Assembly (NCBI RefSeq): GCF_900113665.1
Contig: NZ_FOQD01000014.1
Coordinates: 158,188 to 222,187, forward strand
DNA from: Planctomicrobium piriforme
Lineage (GTDB): Bacteria; Planctomycetota; Planctomycetia; Planctomycetales; Planctomycetaceae
Length of the DNA stretch: 64,000 bases
Direction: 5' to 3'
Part shown: in pieces, positions 34,697 through 44,008 of the stretch
Layout: every line of letters starts with the position of its first letter
How positions within the stretch are numbered: the first letter of the stretch is position 1
Program-made: the position numbers and the translations under genes
Notes under the pieces: model-generated
The model's input: only the letters and a program-made list of their open reading frames with translations
Database searches by the model: none
Told to the model about the DNA's origin: nothing

Positions 34697-35529
34697 TCGA
34701 CGGCGCCCCGTTCGGGGTGCAGAAGGATCTGATCGGTTCCCATCACGTCAAAACCGTAGCGGGTGCGGAGTTGATCGAACCGACCGCAGATCTCATCGAA
34801 CGCGGCAGCGCCACTCGGTCGTACGAGTAGAAAGAAGTAAGCGTGCTGGCCTGACTGTTTTGCTGACCAGTCCAGAAATTCCTGCTGTGGGGTGATGTCG
34901 ATCAACGTCCCCGGCTTTCCGGAGAAAACCATCGGACGCTCTGCACGACCGAATGGTGCGGCTTGAATTCGCTTGGCCGAGATCTCCACCAGCCAGCCGC
35001 TCGTCTCAGTTCCACGGGGAAACGAAAATATCGGACGGTCGTCCTGCTGCGTCTGCTGCAATTGTTGCTGAAGGGAATCTCTTGTTTGCGCAAGCTCATG
35101 AATTTGTGAGTTCAGAGTCGCTTTCTGCTGCTCCTGGGCCATGGTTTCCGGCGTCGCCTGGCTTTGCACCTGAACTTCACTCATTAACTCGTCTCGTTCC
35201 TCTGTGAACGCGGCGTTGGCCGTCAGCAGAGTCTGGAGGCGGTCTTTCAGTGCGACGACTGAAATTGAAGACGCAGCCTGCACGAGTTCGTCCCCGTTCT
35301 TGAGTTCCGCTTCGATGATTTCAAGGTCGCGGCTGGCGGCGGCAATTCCGTCCTGGAGTGTCGGGAGATCGAAAGTGACGGCTGCATGACCCGCCTGGCC
35401 GTGGCGCTGGATGAGTTCGAGGCTGAGCAGCAGCACGATCATGATCATGATGCCGCTCGTGGACATGATGATGTCCTGGAACGAGAACAATGTGATTGCC
35501 GCAGTTGTTTTGCGCCGCCGTCGGCTCAT
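34693..35529 (-). CDS. ExbD/MotB-like membrane coiled-coil protein (first of a pair)
   Basis: 278 residues. The N-terminus TLFSFQDIIMSTSGIMIMIV leads into one membrane span (about 20-40, with Asp19 just before it), then a coiled coil (about 60-160) and a C-terminal domain (PMVFSGKPGTLIDITPQQEF, HAYFFLLVRPSGAAAFDEIC, GFDVMGTDQILLHPE). The layout matches the neighbouring 302-residue protein, and both resemble the ion-channel partner subunits ExbD/TolR/MotB. The start at 35529 overlaps the stop of the TolQ-like gene by 4 bp. I recall FSFQDII-type proteins as planctomycete partners of MotA-like channels; function unproven. Confidence 0.75.
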   Translation of the reverse strand: MSRRRRKTTAAITLFSFQDIIMSTSGIMIMIVLLLSLELIQRHGQAGHAAVTFDLPTLQDGIAAASRDLEIIEAELKNGDELVQAASSISVVALKDRLQTLLTANAAFTEERDELMSEVQVQSQATPETMAQEQQKATLNSQIHELAQTRDSLQQQLQQTQQDDRPIFSFPRGTETSGWLVEISAKRIQAAPFGRAERPMVFSGKPGTLIDITPQQEFLDWSAKQSGQHAYFFLLVRPSGAAAFDEICGRFDQLRTRYGFDVMGTDQILLHPERGAVE

Positions 35530-36404
35530 GTGCCCGACCCCGACTGGTAAGGGGTCAGCCGCAGCCTGCCGACGACGTTGCGGACGCAGTATTCGCTGCA
35601 GTCGTCGAGGAATTCTTCTTCTTTCTTCTTCGTCATGGTCAGCAGCATTTGCACGATCAGGGCGGCAACGAGCCCTTGCAGCGTCGTTTCGAATGCGACT
35701 GCGAGGCCGCCGGTGACAAGTTGCAGTGAAGACTTGATTTGCGACAAGTCTTCCGTCGTCGACAGCACCGTGCCGAAGCCGCCGATCGATTGCGACAAGC
35801 CTTCCACGGTGCCGATGAAACCGAGTACGGGGATGGCCCACACAAATCCATTGACCACCGAATAACTCGTTTCCAGCGTCGATTCGTCCTGTTCCCCCTG
35901 CGAGCGGAGAATCTCATCGAGATCGCCGACTCGGCCCAGGTTTCTCAAATTGGCGAGTGCAATCTCGATGCGATTGAACAGGATGAACTGGCGGGGTTCA
36001 TCCACGAATTCGTAGAGACGTCGGGTGACTTCTCCAACGGTGGCCGGAGAAAGCACGAACTCGGGGTTCTCGGGGACGATCTGAAATTGCAGCGTCTGGC
36101 GCTGCAACCGCAGCTTGAAGATTTTGAGGATCAGAATCGCCAGCGACCAGAAGAACAGCGCGACGATCGTGTAGGGCACAAAACCGCGCTGGGTGAACAT
36201 CTCTGCAAAGTAGGTCGCATGCAGGGGGACAAGTGCGCCGTAAAACAGGCTGGTCGCGATGGCTGCCAGGAGGAAGGAGCAGAAGTTGTTCACCCGAGTG
36301 AAACGGGCGCCGCGAAACATGAGCCGCTGTTCCGGGTCATCCCGATGCCAGGACAAGGGAACCGGCGGTCCGGCAGACGCAACAGGAGGAGAATGCGGTT
36401 TCAA
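35526..36404 (-). CDS. MotA/TolQ/ExbB-family proton-channel protein
   Basis: 292 residues with membrane spans at about 42-62 and 77-97, and the conserved MotA/TolQ pair after residue 180 (VNGFVWAIPVLGFIGTVEG, then SLQLVTGGLAVAFETTLQGL and ALIVQMLLTM). In this family, pentamers of such subunits with ExbD/MotB dimers use ion-motive force to do mechanical work on a periplasmic or cytoplasmic partner. Here two ExbD/MotB-like genes follow with 4 bp overlaps. The 3' end of the GYF/TM2 gene also overlaps its start by 4 bp. Confidence 0.85.
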   Translation of the reverse strand: MKPHSPPVASAGPPVPLSWHRDDPEQRLMFRGARFTRVNNFCSFLLAAIATSLFYGALVPLHATYFAEMFTQRGFVPYTIVALFFWSLAILILKIFKLRLQRQTLQFQIVPENPEFVLSPATVGEVTRRLYEFVDEPRQFILFNRIEIALANLRNLGRVGDLDEILRSQGEQDESTLETSYSVVNGFVWAIPVLGFIGTVEGLSQSIGGFGTVLSTTEDLSQIKSSLQLVTGGLAVAFETTLQGLVAALIVQMLLTMTKKKEEEFLDDCSEYCVRNVVGRLRLTPYQSGSGT

Positions 36405-37195
36405 ATCAGGGCTCGCACGTTGTAATGGGCATCGAACTCAGAGGTGCTCATGCACAGAAAGAAAATGGCCTCGAACAGCGAAATGATCGCCGGGATGAAC
36501 GTCCAGCAGAACAGCAGGTAGATCAGGCCCAGTGCGGGATTCCCGAGATAAAACCGGTGGATTCCCAACCCGCCCAGCAACAACGCCAGGAGTGCGGCCA
36601 CCATTTTGTCTTTGCGTTCCCCAGGCGGGGCCGCATACATGCCGTGGGAAAGCGAGACAGGGCCGGGCTGCCGCGCACCGCACCGGGGACAGGCGACTGA
36701 TCCCGGTTCCAGACTCAATCCGCAGCCGGGGCAAAACGATTGTCGAGCGAAGCCGGAGTGTGACGACTGAGCGGAGGAGCGCGCCGCTTCTCGGATCGGG
36801 ACAGGCGGTGGAGCGCCCCCGGCTCGCAACTCAGCGACGTCGGACAGAGGACGCCACTCGGCAAACGAGTCCTTCCACACCAGATGCTCTCCGGTGACGA
36901 CGCCATCATCGATCAGCGCCAGGAGCGCGGCACGGGAGACGGGGCCGCGCTGTTTGCTGCCGTCGGAGTAGTACCATTTTTCCAGTTCCGCGAGCGGCAG
37001 CGCGTTCGTCTCTTCATTTGCCGGCGCAAGTTGATTCAAGAACTCGTCGACGGGCAGCCATTGCTTTTTGTCCTGAGAAAGCTGCTGGTCCGGTTTGAGG
37101 CGTCCTCGTGCCTGCAACGATCCGATCTGCTCCCAGGTCAATGGACCCAGAATCTTGCCTGCGGACTTCAGGAAATAGACGTCGCTACCGGGCAT
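36401..37195 (-). CDS. Tandem GYF_2, zinc-ribbon and TM2-domain protein
   Basis: 264 residues. Two GYF_2 (DUF4339) domains lie at about 5-55 (FLKSAGKILGPLTWEQIGSL) and 72-122 (KWYYSDGSKQRGPVSRAALL, HLVWKDSFAEW). A zinc ribbon follows at about 154-176 (FCPGCGLSLEPGS, ACPRCGARQPG), then a TM2 domain with two spans (AALLALLLGGLGIHRFYLGN; IYLLFCWTFIPAIISLFEAI). GYF domains bind proline-rich peptides; the proline-rich lipoprotein and protease encoded in the same locus are candidate partners (inference). It follows the next GYF protein gene with no gap. Confidence 0.85.
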   Translation of the reverse strand: MPGSDVYFLKSAGKILGPLTWEQIGSLQARGRLKPDQQLSQDKKQWLPVDEFLNQLAPANEETNALPLAELEKWYYSDGSKQRGPVSRAALLALIDDGVVTGEHLVWKDSFAEWRPLSDVAELRAGGAPPPVPIREAARSSAQSSHSGFARQSFCPGCGLSLEPGSVACPRCGARQPGPVSLSHGMYAAPPGERKDKMVAALLALLLGGLGIHRFYLGNPALGLIYLLFCWTFIPAIISLFEAIFFLCMSTSEFDAHYNVRALI

Positions 37196-38473
37196 TTATT
37201 CGCTCCTCCGTGCATTAGGGAGCAGAATGATCGACTGACAGACATCGAGAGAAATCGACCCGACGGCGAGGAACAGATACGCCGCAAACGGAAACAGACC
37301 GGCGATGGCCGTCTGCATCCCGCCGACAAACAGCCAGGCCCAGCCGTTCGTCAGTCCATCTTTGACGAAGTACAGTTCGACCGTGGCCATCACGAAGCCG
37401 ACGGCCCCCAGGATGCCGCTGACTCCGAGCGTAATCGACGAGAGCCGCATCAGCAGTTTGAGCGTGAATGACAGAATCGCCACGCCTTCCTGCCCCGCCC
37501 GCGCGCCTGGGGTGATATCGATGTTGACCCATTTGGGATGCAGGGACGCGTAAGCGGCGAACAGCGAGACCAGCAGGATTTGAGCAGCGGCGTTGAAGAA
37601 CAGCATTTTGTCCAGGATGTCGTTTAAGCGTAGCCCGACGTAGAGCAATTCCGCGGCGCCGCTCAGGCCGGCGAACAGCAGCAGCACCGAGATGACGTTC
37701 ACATAGGCGCGAGAGGAAAGTTGGTTGGGGGTCGACTTGATGAGGGCGTCCCCCGCCAGACTGGCATGCACTCCGACGTACTTCAGCACCGAGATCGCCG
37801 CAACGACGCCCATGCCGGCAAGCAGCAGTTGCAGACTGTCGACCTTGATGGACTGGGTGACCAGAAAAATGAGACTGAAGAGCATCGAGACGGTCATGGC
37901 GAACCCGCCCAGCTGAGTGAGTGCCCGCACGCTGCGATCGAGCTGATCTTCCGTGACCTGATTGCGGACGAAGTCCAGAAACAGATCCCAGAGGACGGTT
38001 TGCTGCATGGGCTCCGTCGCGGACTGCTGATATCCCGAGCGTTGGCCTGCACCGAAGAGCCCGGAGTGGTCGCCGGCCGGGCTCCATTCCGTTTGCCCGT
38101 CGTGCCAGACCAGGTCGTGAGGTTCAAGCTGACCGTCACGGGCCAGCTTTTTCAGCTTCTTGAAAGAGATCGGGCCAGACTGGTTTCCGCTCTGTGAATA
38201 AAACCATTCCGTCGAGGGGGAATCGCTTTCGGCCACATCGGGAAATGGGGGGAGTCCGGCCGAGTCGGCACCGGCGCCAGCGGTCGCTTTCGCCTGTTCG
38301 AAGAGAGCGGTGAGGCGGCTGGCCGGTTCCCATTGGCGGCGGTCAGGCGAGATCTCATGATCGGGAAGCAACCGGCCCCGATCCCGCAGGGAACGCAACT
38401 GGTCGAGCTCGAACGGCCCCAGCACCTTGCCGTTGATCCGCACAAAATGCTTGCCTGCGACAGCCTCGGACAT
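37196..38473 (-). CDS. Tandem GYF_2 polytopic membrane protein
   Basis: 425 residues. Two GYF_2 domains at about 8-58 (HFVRINGKVLGPFELDQLRS) and 88-137 (EWFYSQSGNQSGPISFKKLK, LVWHDGQTEWSPAGD) precede about six membrane spans between residues 185 and 415 (for example FAMTVSMLFSLIFLV, LLLAGMGVVAAISVL, VISVLLLFAGLSGAA, AWLFVGGMQTAIAGLF). No enzyme motif is evident. It shares its N-terminal plan with the protein encoded directly downstream, suggesting duplication of the GYF pair with different membrane parts. It starts 58 bp after the coiled-coil gene. Confidence 0.8.
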   Translation of the reverse strand: MSEAVAGKHFVRINGKVLGPFELDQLRSLRDRGRLLPDHEISPDRRQWEPASRLTALFEQAKATAGAGADSAGLPPFPDVAESDSPSTEWFYSQSGNQSGPISFKKLKKLARDGQLEPHDLVWHDGQTEWSPAGDHSGLFGAGQRSGYQQSATEPMQQTVLWDLFLDFVRNQVTEDQLDRSVRALTQLGGFAMTVSMLFSLIFLVTQSIKVDSLQLLLAGMGVVAAISVLKYVGVHASLAGDALIKSTPNQLSSRAYVNVISVLLLFAGLSGAAELLYVGLRLNDILDKMLFFNAAAQILLVSLFAAYASLHPKWVNIDITPGARAGQEGVAILSFTLKLLMRLSSITLGVSGILGAVGFVMATVELYFVKDGLTNGWAWLFVGGMQTAIAGLFPFAAYLFLAVGSISLDVCQSIILLPNARRSE

Positions 38474-38531
38474 CTCGACCTCGGACGTTGACGTGTGCGG
38501 TGTTGGAACTTGGTAACAGCGTTGGCGTCGC

Positions 38532-41483
38532 TTATCGCCCGGCGACGCTCTGTGCGGGACGCTGAATGGCGAAGACGGGTCGGCCGGCGGCGAGAAACGA
38601 TTGTCCGGCGGACTTCAACTGGGGTTTGCCTGCGGCGACTTCTCCGACGTTCCGCCACTGGCTGATGCTGCCGCCCGGTTCGACAAAGGTGATCTGCAAC
38701 TGATATTGGCCTCCCTCAGGCGACCATTCTGTTTCACAGCTCCATTCGTCGCCGGGCTTCAGCCAGCCGACCATGACTGCTGGACTGCGGAGCCGGGCCG
38801 CAAAGGCTGTTCGGGCCTCATCGGCGGTACGCCAGGCGTCTTCCAGGTCGCGGAGCCGGCGAAACTGAGTCAGCACCTGAGCGGCTTCACTGGTCGCTTT
38901 CTTGCCTTCGGGATCGTCGGGGTTCATCCACCGCGCTAACGGATTGATCGCCGCCCCCTGTAACAGCTTGAGATGCGGGGCGAGTTGCTCGCGAAGAAAG
39001 ACGTCGCCTTCGGACGAGGCTTCGAGGGTTCTCCTCAAAAGGTCGAACTTCAGGTAGGCGTTCAGTTCTTCCGAACTGAGAATCTGCATCGCCAGATCAC
39101 GGCAGAACTCGTTCCATTGCTCGGGCGGCATTGTATTGAGGCGACCGTTCGCGAACTCGGCGATCTTGCTGGAAGGAGACGGGGTCGCTTCATGCGAGAC
39201 CAGGTCTTCTTCCTTCACTCGTTTCTGGGTGTCGAAGTCGTCCTTCCCATAGCCGACGTAGTACTTGAAGTTGATGAGCTTGCCGGCGGGAATGACCATC
39301 GGTTCGGCGACGTAAAAGACGCGGCCGTCTTCGGTTTTCAAACACCACGATTTCGCGATCAGCGGATTGGAATAGACGCGGAGCAGCTTGTCTTTCAAAC
39401 CGGGCGTCGCCCCGCCTGCAATCCCTTCCCGGGCGGTGAGCGCGTTGAGCTGCTCGAGATAGGTTTTGACGGCCGCGGCATCAGGAGCCCCCGCGCACGA
39501 CTTGAGAAAGTCGTTGCACTCGGTGGTTCTGGCGGCGACTTCCATTGCGTCGCGCGGCCAGATCTCTGTCCAGCCGGACGTCGTCTTCGACCATTCCAGG
39601 GCCGCCCGCCAGAACTGCAGTTCTCCGGCGGTCTGGCGCAACTGGGCAGCGGTGCGGTCTTCGCCGAGTGCTTCGGCATAGGCGAGCAGTGCGTCGTGAT
39701 ACTGTTGTGTCGCGGCCGCGGGTTCTGCCTGATCGAGTTTAACGAACGCCCTCGACTTCAATTCGGCCTCGCGTTTGGCTCGCAGTTGGCCACCTTCGAG
39801 GAGTTTTTTCAGTTCCTGCTGACGTGCGGCCAGCAGTTTGATCTGGTTTCCGAATTCAGGCCGCAGTCCCTGGGCTTCCGCTTCCAGTCGCGCCACATCG
39901 GCGGCGATCCGATTGAGGGCGGTATTCAGGTTCTCGTCGAATTGTGACTTCTCAAGCTGACTGTCGATGTTCACCAATGAGGCGGTGACCGCCTGAATTC
40001 CCTCGCGAAGTGATTTCTCCCACGTCGCCATCATTTTGTTCTGACGGTTGTCCCAGTCGCGCCGCAATTCTTCCAGCGCCAGTTCTTCCTCTGGGGTCGA
40101 GACCAGGAGCTTAGCTCGGTCTAGAGCGGAAATGGCATCGCGATACTCGTGCGCTTCGCTGGCCGTTTTGAGTTCGCGCTGCAAGCGCTGACTGCGGTCG
40201 CGATCGGTTTGCTGTTCTGTTTCGAGTCGAGTCAGCAGCTCGGAAAGGCTGTCCCAATTCGAGATGTCGCTACGCTGTTCGAGGAGCTTTCGCGCGGCGT
40301 CGTACTGGCGTTTGTCGAGCAGTTGCTCGATCTGTTGTGCCAGCCGGCCCACGGCGGCCGTCTCCATCTGACGGGACACCAGCAGCGCCACAAAACCGAC
40401 GACCAGCAGCAGCACGGCAATCGCCGATCCAAATTGCAGCCGATGCCTGCGCGATTGCGCGAGCAGCAAGGCGTCGCGACGATTGCGGTAGCGGATGACG
40501 AGCAGTTCCGGGAGTTCCCGATCGAGCCGGCGGACTTCGTGAGCCAGACGATCGAGTTCTTCGACCGTCGTCTCCCCTTCCAGTTCCCGATCGAACTGGG
40601 CGATCAGCTGGTCGTACTTCTTCTCCGCCGCTTCCCGGGCGTCTTCATCCTCGACCCAGCCGATGATCGGGGCCACTTGTTGCAGGAGTGCATCGCCTGG
40701 GGGAGCGGCGGCGCGTTTTTTGGCGTCGTTCCATTGTGCCCGCAACTTGCGAGCCTGGGCGAGATCGAGTTCGGAGAAGGCGGCTTCGAGTTGTTCGGCC
40801 AGCACATCGAGTTCGCGTCTCGCCGTACTCTTTGTGAGATCGGCAAGGGTTGCCCGGAGACTGTTGACGACTTTCGCAGGCGGCTTTTCGAGCCAGTCGG
40901 TACCGGCAAGGTCAGTTTGAAGCTGTCGCAACTGAGCCAGATCGCCGCTGCGCTGGGCTTCACGGGCAGCGGTCTGGATTTCGTTGAAGCGGGCTTTCTC
41001 GAATGTCCGGACGTCTTCATCCCAGCACGGAGTTTCCGGGTCAGCCAGAAGCAGTTCCCGCAACACCGCCAGCCGCATGCGGAGCGGCGCGCGAATGAGA
41101 GCCAGACGGCGATGCTTGGAAAGCAGCTTCTGAAGCGGCTGGTCGACGACCATGGCATCGTTGAGCTGTTCAACGACGCCGAGGGAGAGGAGTTCGCTTT
41201 TGGGGAGATCATAGATGGCGACGACGTCGAGCCATTGTTCGATCTCGGGGAGGTTCAGAATGTTGGCGACATCGACGAGGTTAGGCGGCCCTTCGGCCAG
41301 CTGAATCGCTTCCGACCGCAACCCGCGATCGAGATAGGTCGCGACCTTGCGAAGCTGGAGATTGACCTCACGGCAAGCGAGCGCATAATCCTGTGCCGCC
41401 TGTCGCAGACTCTCGGTGAGTTCACAATCCTCAGACTGCAACGCAAACCGAATCTCATCGACGATTTGTTGATAGTCGGTCAT
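38532..41483 (-). CDS. Large coiled-coil membrane protein, 983 aa
   Basis: 983 residues with no signal peptide. The N-terminal part (1-345) is almost wholly helical and charged. One membrane span lies near 348-370 (FGSAIAVLLLVVGFVALLV), followed by long coiled coil (about 375-680) and a mixed C-terminal domain (about 700-983, with WCLKTEDGRVFYVAEPMVIP and VGWLKPGDEWSCETEW). I do not recognise a family. Its position between the GAP1-like gene (4 bp overlap) and the GYF/channel genes makes it a likely structural link between the cytoplasmic GTPase parts and the channel, comparable in role only to the long ZorA tail in Zorya (inference). Confidence 0.8.
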   Translation of the reverse strand: MTDYQQIVDEIRFALQSEDCELTESLRQAAQDYALACREVNLQLRKVATYLDRGLRSEAIQLAEGPPNLVDVANILNLPEIEQWLDVVAIYDLPKSELLSLGVVEQLNDAMVVDQPLQKLLSKHRRLALIRAPLRMRLAVLRELLLADPETPCWDEDVRTFEKARFNEIQTAAREAQRSGDLAQLRQLQTDLAGTDWLEKPPAKVVNSLRATLADLTKSTARRELDVLAEQLEAAFSELDLAQARKLRAQWNDAKKRAAAPPGDALLQQVAPIIGWVEDEDAREAAEKKYDQLIAQFDRELEGETTVEELDRLAHEVRRLDRELPELLVIRYRNRRDALLLAQSRRHRLQFGSAIAVLLLVVGFVALLVSRQMETAAVGRLAQQIEQLLDKRQYDAARKLLEQRSDISNWDSLSELLTRLETEQQTDRDRSQRLQRELKTASEAHEYRDAISALDRAKLLVSTPEEELALEELRRDWDNRQNKMMATWEKSLREGIQAVTASLVNIDSQLEKSQFDENLNTALNRIAADVARLEAEAQGLRPEFGNQIKLLAARQQELKKLLEGGQLRAKREAELKSRAFVKLDQAEPAAATQQYHDALLAYAEALGEDRTAAQLRQTAGELQFWRAALEWSKTTSGWTEIWPRDAMEVAARTTECNDFLKSCAGAPDAAAVKTYLEQLNALTAREGIAGGATPGLKDKLLRVYSNPLIAKSWCLKTEDGRVFYVAEPMVIPAGKLINFKYYVGYGKDDFDTQKRVKEEDLVSHEATPSPSSKIAEFANGRLNTMPPEQWNEFCRDLAMQILSSEELNAYLKFDLLRRTLEASSEGDVFLREQLAPHLKLLQGAAINPLARWMNPDDPEGKKATSEAAQVLTQFRRLRDLEDAWRTADEARTAFAARLRSPAVMVGWLKPGDEWSCETEWSPEGGQYQLQITFVEPGGSISQWRNVGEVAAGKPQLKSAGQSFLAAGRPVFAIQRPAQSVAGR

Positions 41484-44008
41484 TGTGCTTTTTCCTGATC
41501 AATTGCAACCGCCGGGGATATCTTCAGGATCGGCACGGTCACTTTTGTGTCGCCGGAAGTAAAGGTGTAAGTCACTTGGAGGGAATCAATCGACGCGTTG
41601 TTGATTTGGTCACAAAGCGTCTCTCCTTCCTTGAAGAAAAAGCAGAGCTTCTCAATTTTTGCGGCCATATTTCTGAGAACCACAAGGTTGTCGGCCGGCC
41701 GACCAGTTGGAATCGGCGAATTGCCGCCACTTCCCTGGTTGTTGGCTGAAGCACGTTCAATTTCAATAATTCGTTCATTGATGCGATTTAGATTGCCCTG
41801 CATCGTTTGAGCATGTGTACGCTTTTCGATGGCCTGCCTCTTCACAGAAATCAGTTGCAGGAAGCCAAGATCGGGAGATTTCATAGGACGATCAATATCT
41901 GTGGAAATCGCTTTTTTTGAAACCTCCCAGATCTCGTTCAGAACTGATCCTTGGTTGAGCTTTGTGCATGTCAACAACATTTGGTTGCCTTCGTTGACGA
42001 GTTCAATTGTTGGTGAGAAGACAAGTGCTGACCCTGTTAACTGGCTTTCAATCCCTTTGGCTGCTTCAGACAATCGCAATTGGAAAATACCTGTTCCATC
42101 TAGCCGGACTTTACCCAACCATTTCTCTGACTTGCCCGAGGCGCTCAGGGTCACTGGAACTCCTTCGCACGAAACCTTCGAATCACCAAGCGAAAACGTT
42201 GCATCCGAAATCGCGACTTCCCCAAGGTCTCCGTCGATTTTTACCGGCAAGTGTAAATTGGCCGGGAGCACATTCGAAGCGAGAGGCACAGCGGGATTGT
42301 AAAGCATCGCCTGCCATGTATTAGTCGAACCGTTCTGGGTTACACGGCACACAATGAATGGCACATCGCTCCACTGGTATTTGTCAGTTTTCCTTATGTG
42401 AAGCGTCTTGTGCTGTGCATTTGCTTGCAAAACCACTTCAGCAAAGATCACCTCTTTTTCCACCTTGCCATCAATGGTTTGAATGACATTTTTGATCCGC
42501 GAAGTGCTTTGTGGAAGGTTTTCAACTTTTGCGACGGTAGTTCCGTCCGGAATCAAAACATCTAGTGCATACTCGAATTGAGGATCGAGTCGCAGTTCTT
42601 CAAAGAAATACTCGGAAGCCATTGCGTTGGGTGATGCGAATACATTGGTCCCGACGGGAGTCGTGGTAGGGATTAAAGCAGGTAGTGATTCGGCTTTAGA
42701 TGTTTTGGTTTCATTCGTGCGACGTGCAGTTTCCATCGCTAATGCAGCATCTGTCCATTTTCTGAAGCTCTGGTCCAAATGATTTTGCAATACATCGATT
42801 CGAGAACCGAGTCGTCGAGGATGGAAATCCGCTCTGGCAAGCTGCACAGGCACGAGCTTTTCGGGTTCGACTTCCTTCGGCTCCTCATGCATTGGACCTG
42901 CCGGTTTCGTTCCAACAGGAGCAGGTTGGGTTGGTGTTGCTGTTCCAGGAGCATCGGATGGGTTGTACAGAAACACCGAGATTGTTGTCGTGACAATTAC
43001 CGCTAGCACTAAAGTGACCAGCAAGAGAACGCTATAAGATCGCCGTCTCTTCGAGGTAGATGGGGGCATTCTGTCGCCAAGCATTGGTGGCGATCGTTTT
43101 TCCGGTTCGTTTCTTAAACGAATTGGCTGTTCATCGTGATCCGGCAACACAGGCGGCCTCGCCGCCGTCGGAAGCGGAGGGGCCGTTGGTGCCGCGGCGA
43201 CGATTTCTGTCAAACGACCCGTGCGGGCGTAGTCGGTGTAGGGGCCGGGGGGTGGTGGGGGCATGGGTTGGCAGAGGTTCAGCCGCAAAGACTGCACCGA
43301 TCGGCGGGACTCGTTCGCTTCGGGGGTATCGGCCAGAACGCAGCGCCAGTTGCAGACGCCGCCTTGCGGGAGCTTGGTGAAATAGGTGCTGAACGTCACC
43401 TCCCAGCGGCGCTCCGGCGGCAGCAGGGCGAGCGCTTCTGCGATCAATGGCAGCAGGTCCATGCCGGGTTCGAAGAGCAGATAGGCAGGCCGTTCGGGGT
43501 GCTTCAGGAAGTTCTCGGCCAGCACGCCGGCCCAGCCTGCATCGCCGGTCGCCTGTTGCCACGTGGTGCAGATTGCCGCCGGGGCATTGCCTTGCGGGAC
43601 AGGCTGTTCGTGCGAAACGATTTTCAGCTCGCAGTCCCAACTGGTGCGCATGAAGCCGGGCTTCTGCAGCAGCCAGGCAGGCCCGCCGGCGGGACGTTCG
43701 GAGGGATCGATGATGACGTGATGCGCGAGCTTGTTGGTGCGCTGCGAGTAATCGAGCCCGTAGTCGGCAATGCGGGACAGAACGCTGCTGCGGCGACCTG
43801 CCAGGGGGAATTGCAGGTGCGAGTAGACGATGGGGTTCTGCTTCGCCCGCGAGTCGCCGGGAGGGAAGATGGGCCGGTAGCCGCTGAGTCCTTCGAGGGC
43901 GGTCGCAACAGGTGCGGACATGCCGGAGGAACTCAGCACGGTGCAAAAGCCGCGGCTGCCCGGTTTGAGACCTTTGGGAGCAGACGTGTAAAGGAGTTCC
44001 TGAATCAT
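41480..44008 (-). CDS. GTPase-associated protein 1 (GAP1)-like membrane protein
   Basis: 842 residues from ATG 44008, which overlaps the GTPase gene stop by 4 bp; the frame is open to 44155. The N-terminus (1-270) matches what I recall as the GAP1 N-terminal domain type 2: MIQELLYTSAPKGLKPGSRG, FCTVLSSSGM, YRPIFPPGDS, PIVYSHLQFPLAG, VLSRIADYGLDYSQRTNKLA, and GPAWLLQKPGF. A proline-rich linker and a membrane span follow (about 322-345, SVLLLVTLVLAVIVTTTISV). The C-terminal 480 residues are unrecognised, beta-rich and apparently extracytoplasmic. In other bacteria GAP1 proteins accompany double-GTPase-type proteins, as here, in predicted NTP-dependent conflict systems. Confidence 0.8.
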   Translation of the reverse strand: MIQELLYTSAPKGLKPGSRGFCTVLSSSGMSAPVATALEGLSGYRPIFPPGDSRAKQNPIVYSHLQFPLAGRRSSVLSRIADYGLDYSQRTNKLAHHVIIDPSERPAGGPAWLLQKPGFMRTSWDCELKIVSHEQPVPQGNAPAAICTTWQQATGDAGWAGVLAENFLKHPERPAYLLFEPGMDLLPLIAEALALLPPERRWEVTFSTYFTKLPQGGVCNWRCVLADTPEANESRRSVQSLRLNLCQPMPPPPPGPYTDYARTGRLTEIVAAAPTAPPLPTAARPPVLPDHDEQPIRLRNEPEKRSPPMLGDRMPPSTSKRRRSYSVLLLVTLVLAVIVTTTISVFLYNPSDAPGTATPTQPAPVGTKPAGPMHEEPKEVEPEKLVPVQLARADFHPRRLGSRIDVLQNHLDQSFRKWTDAALAMETARRTNETKTSKAESLPALIPTTTPVGTNVFASPNAMASEYFFEELRLDPQFEYALDVLIPDGTTVAKVENLPQSTSRIKNVIQTIDGKVEKEVIFAEVVLQANAQHKTLHIRKTDKYQWSDVPFIVCRVTQNGSTNTWQAMLYNPAVPLASNVLPANLHLPVKIDGDLGEVAISDATFSLGDSKVSCEGVPVTLSASGKSEKWLGKVRLDGTGIFQLRLSEAAKGIESQLTGSALVFSPTIELVNEGNQMLLTCTKLNQGSVLNEIWEVSKKAISTDIDRPMKSPDLGFLQLISVKRQAIEKRTHAQTMQGNLNRINERIIEIERASANNQGSGGNSPIPTGRPADNLVVLRNMAAKIEKLCFFFKEGETLCDQINNASIDSLQVTYTFTSGDTKVTVPILKISPAVAIDQEKAQ

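Noticed and set aside
40149..41498. A 449-residue plus-strand frame opposite the coiled-coil gene
   Set aside because: Shadow of a long coiled coil; the minus-strand frame has the membrane span and the operon overlaps.
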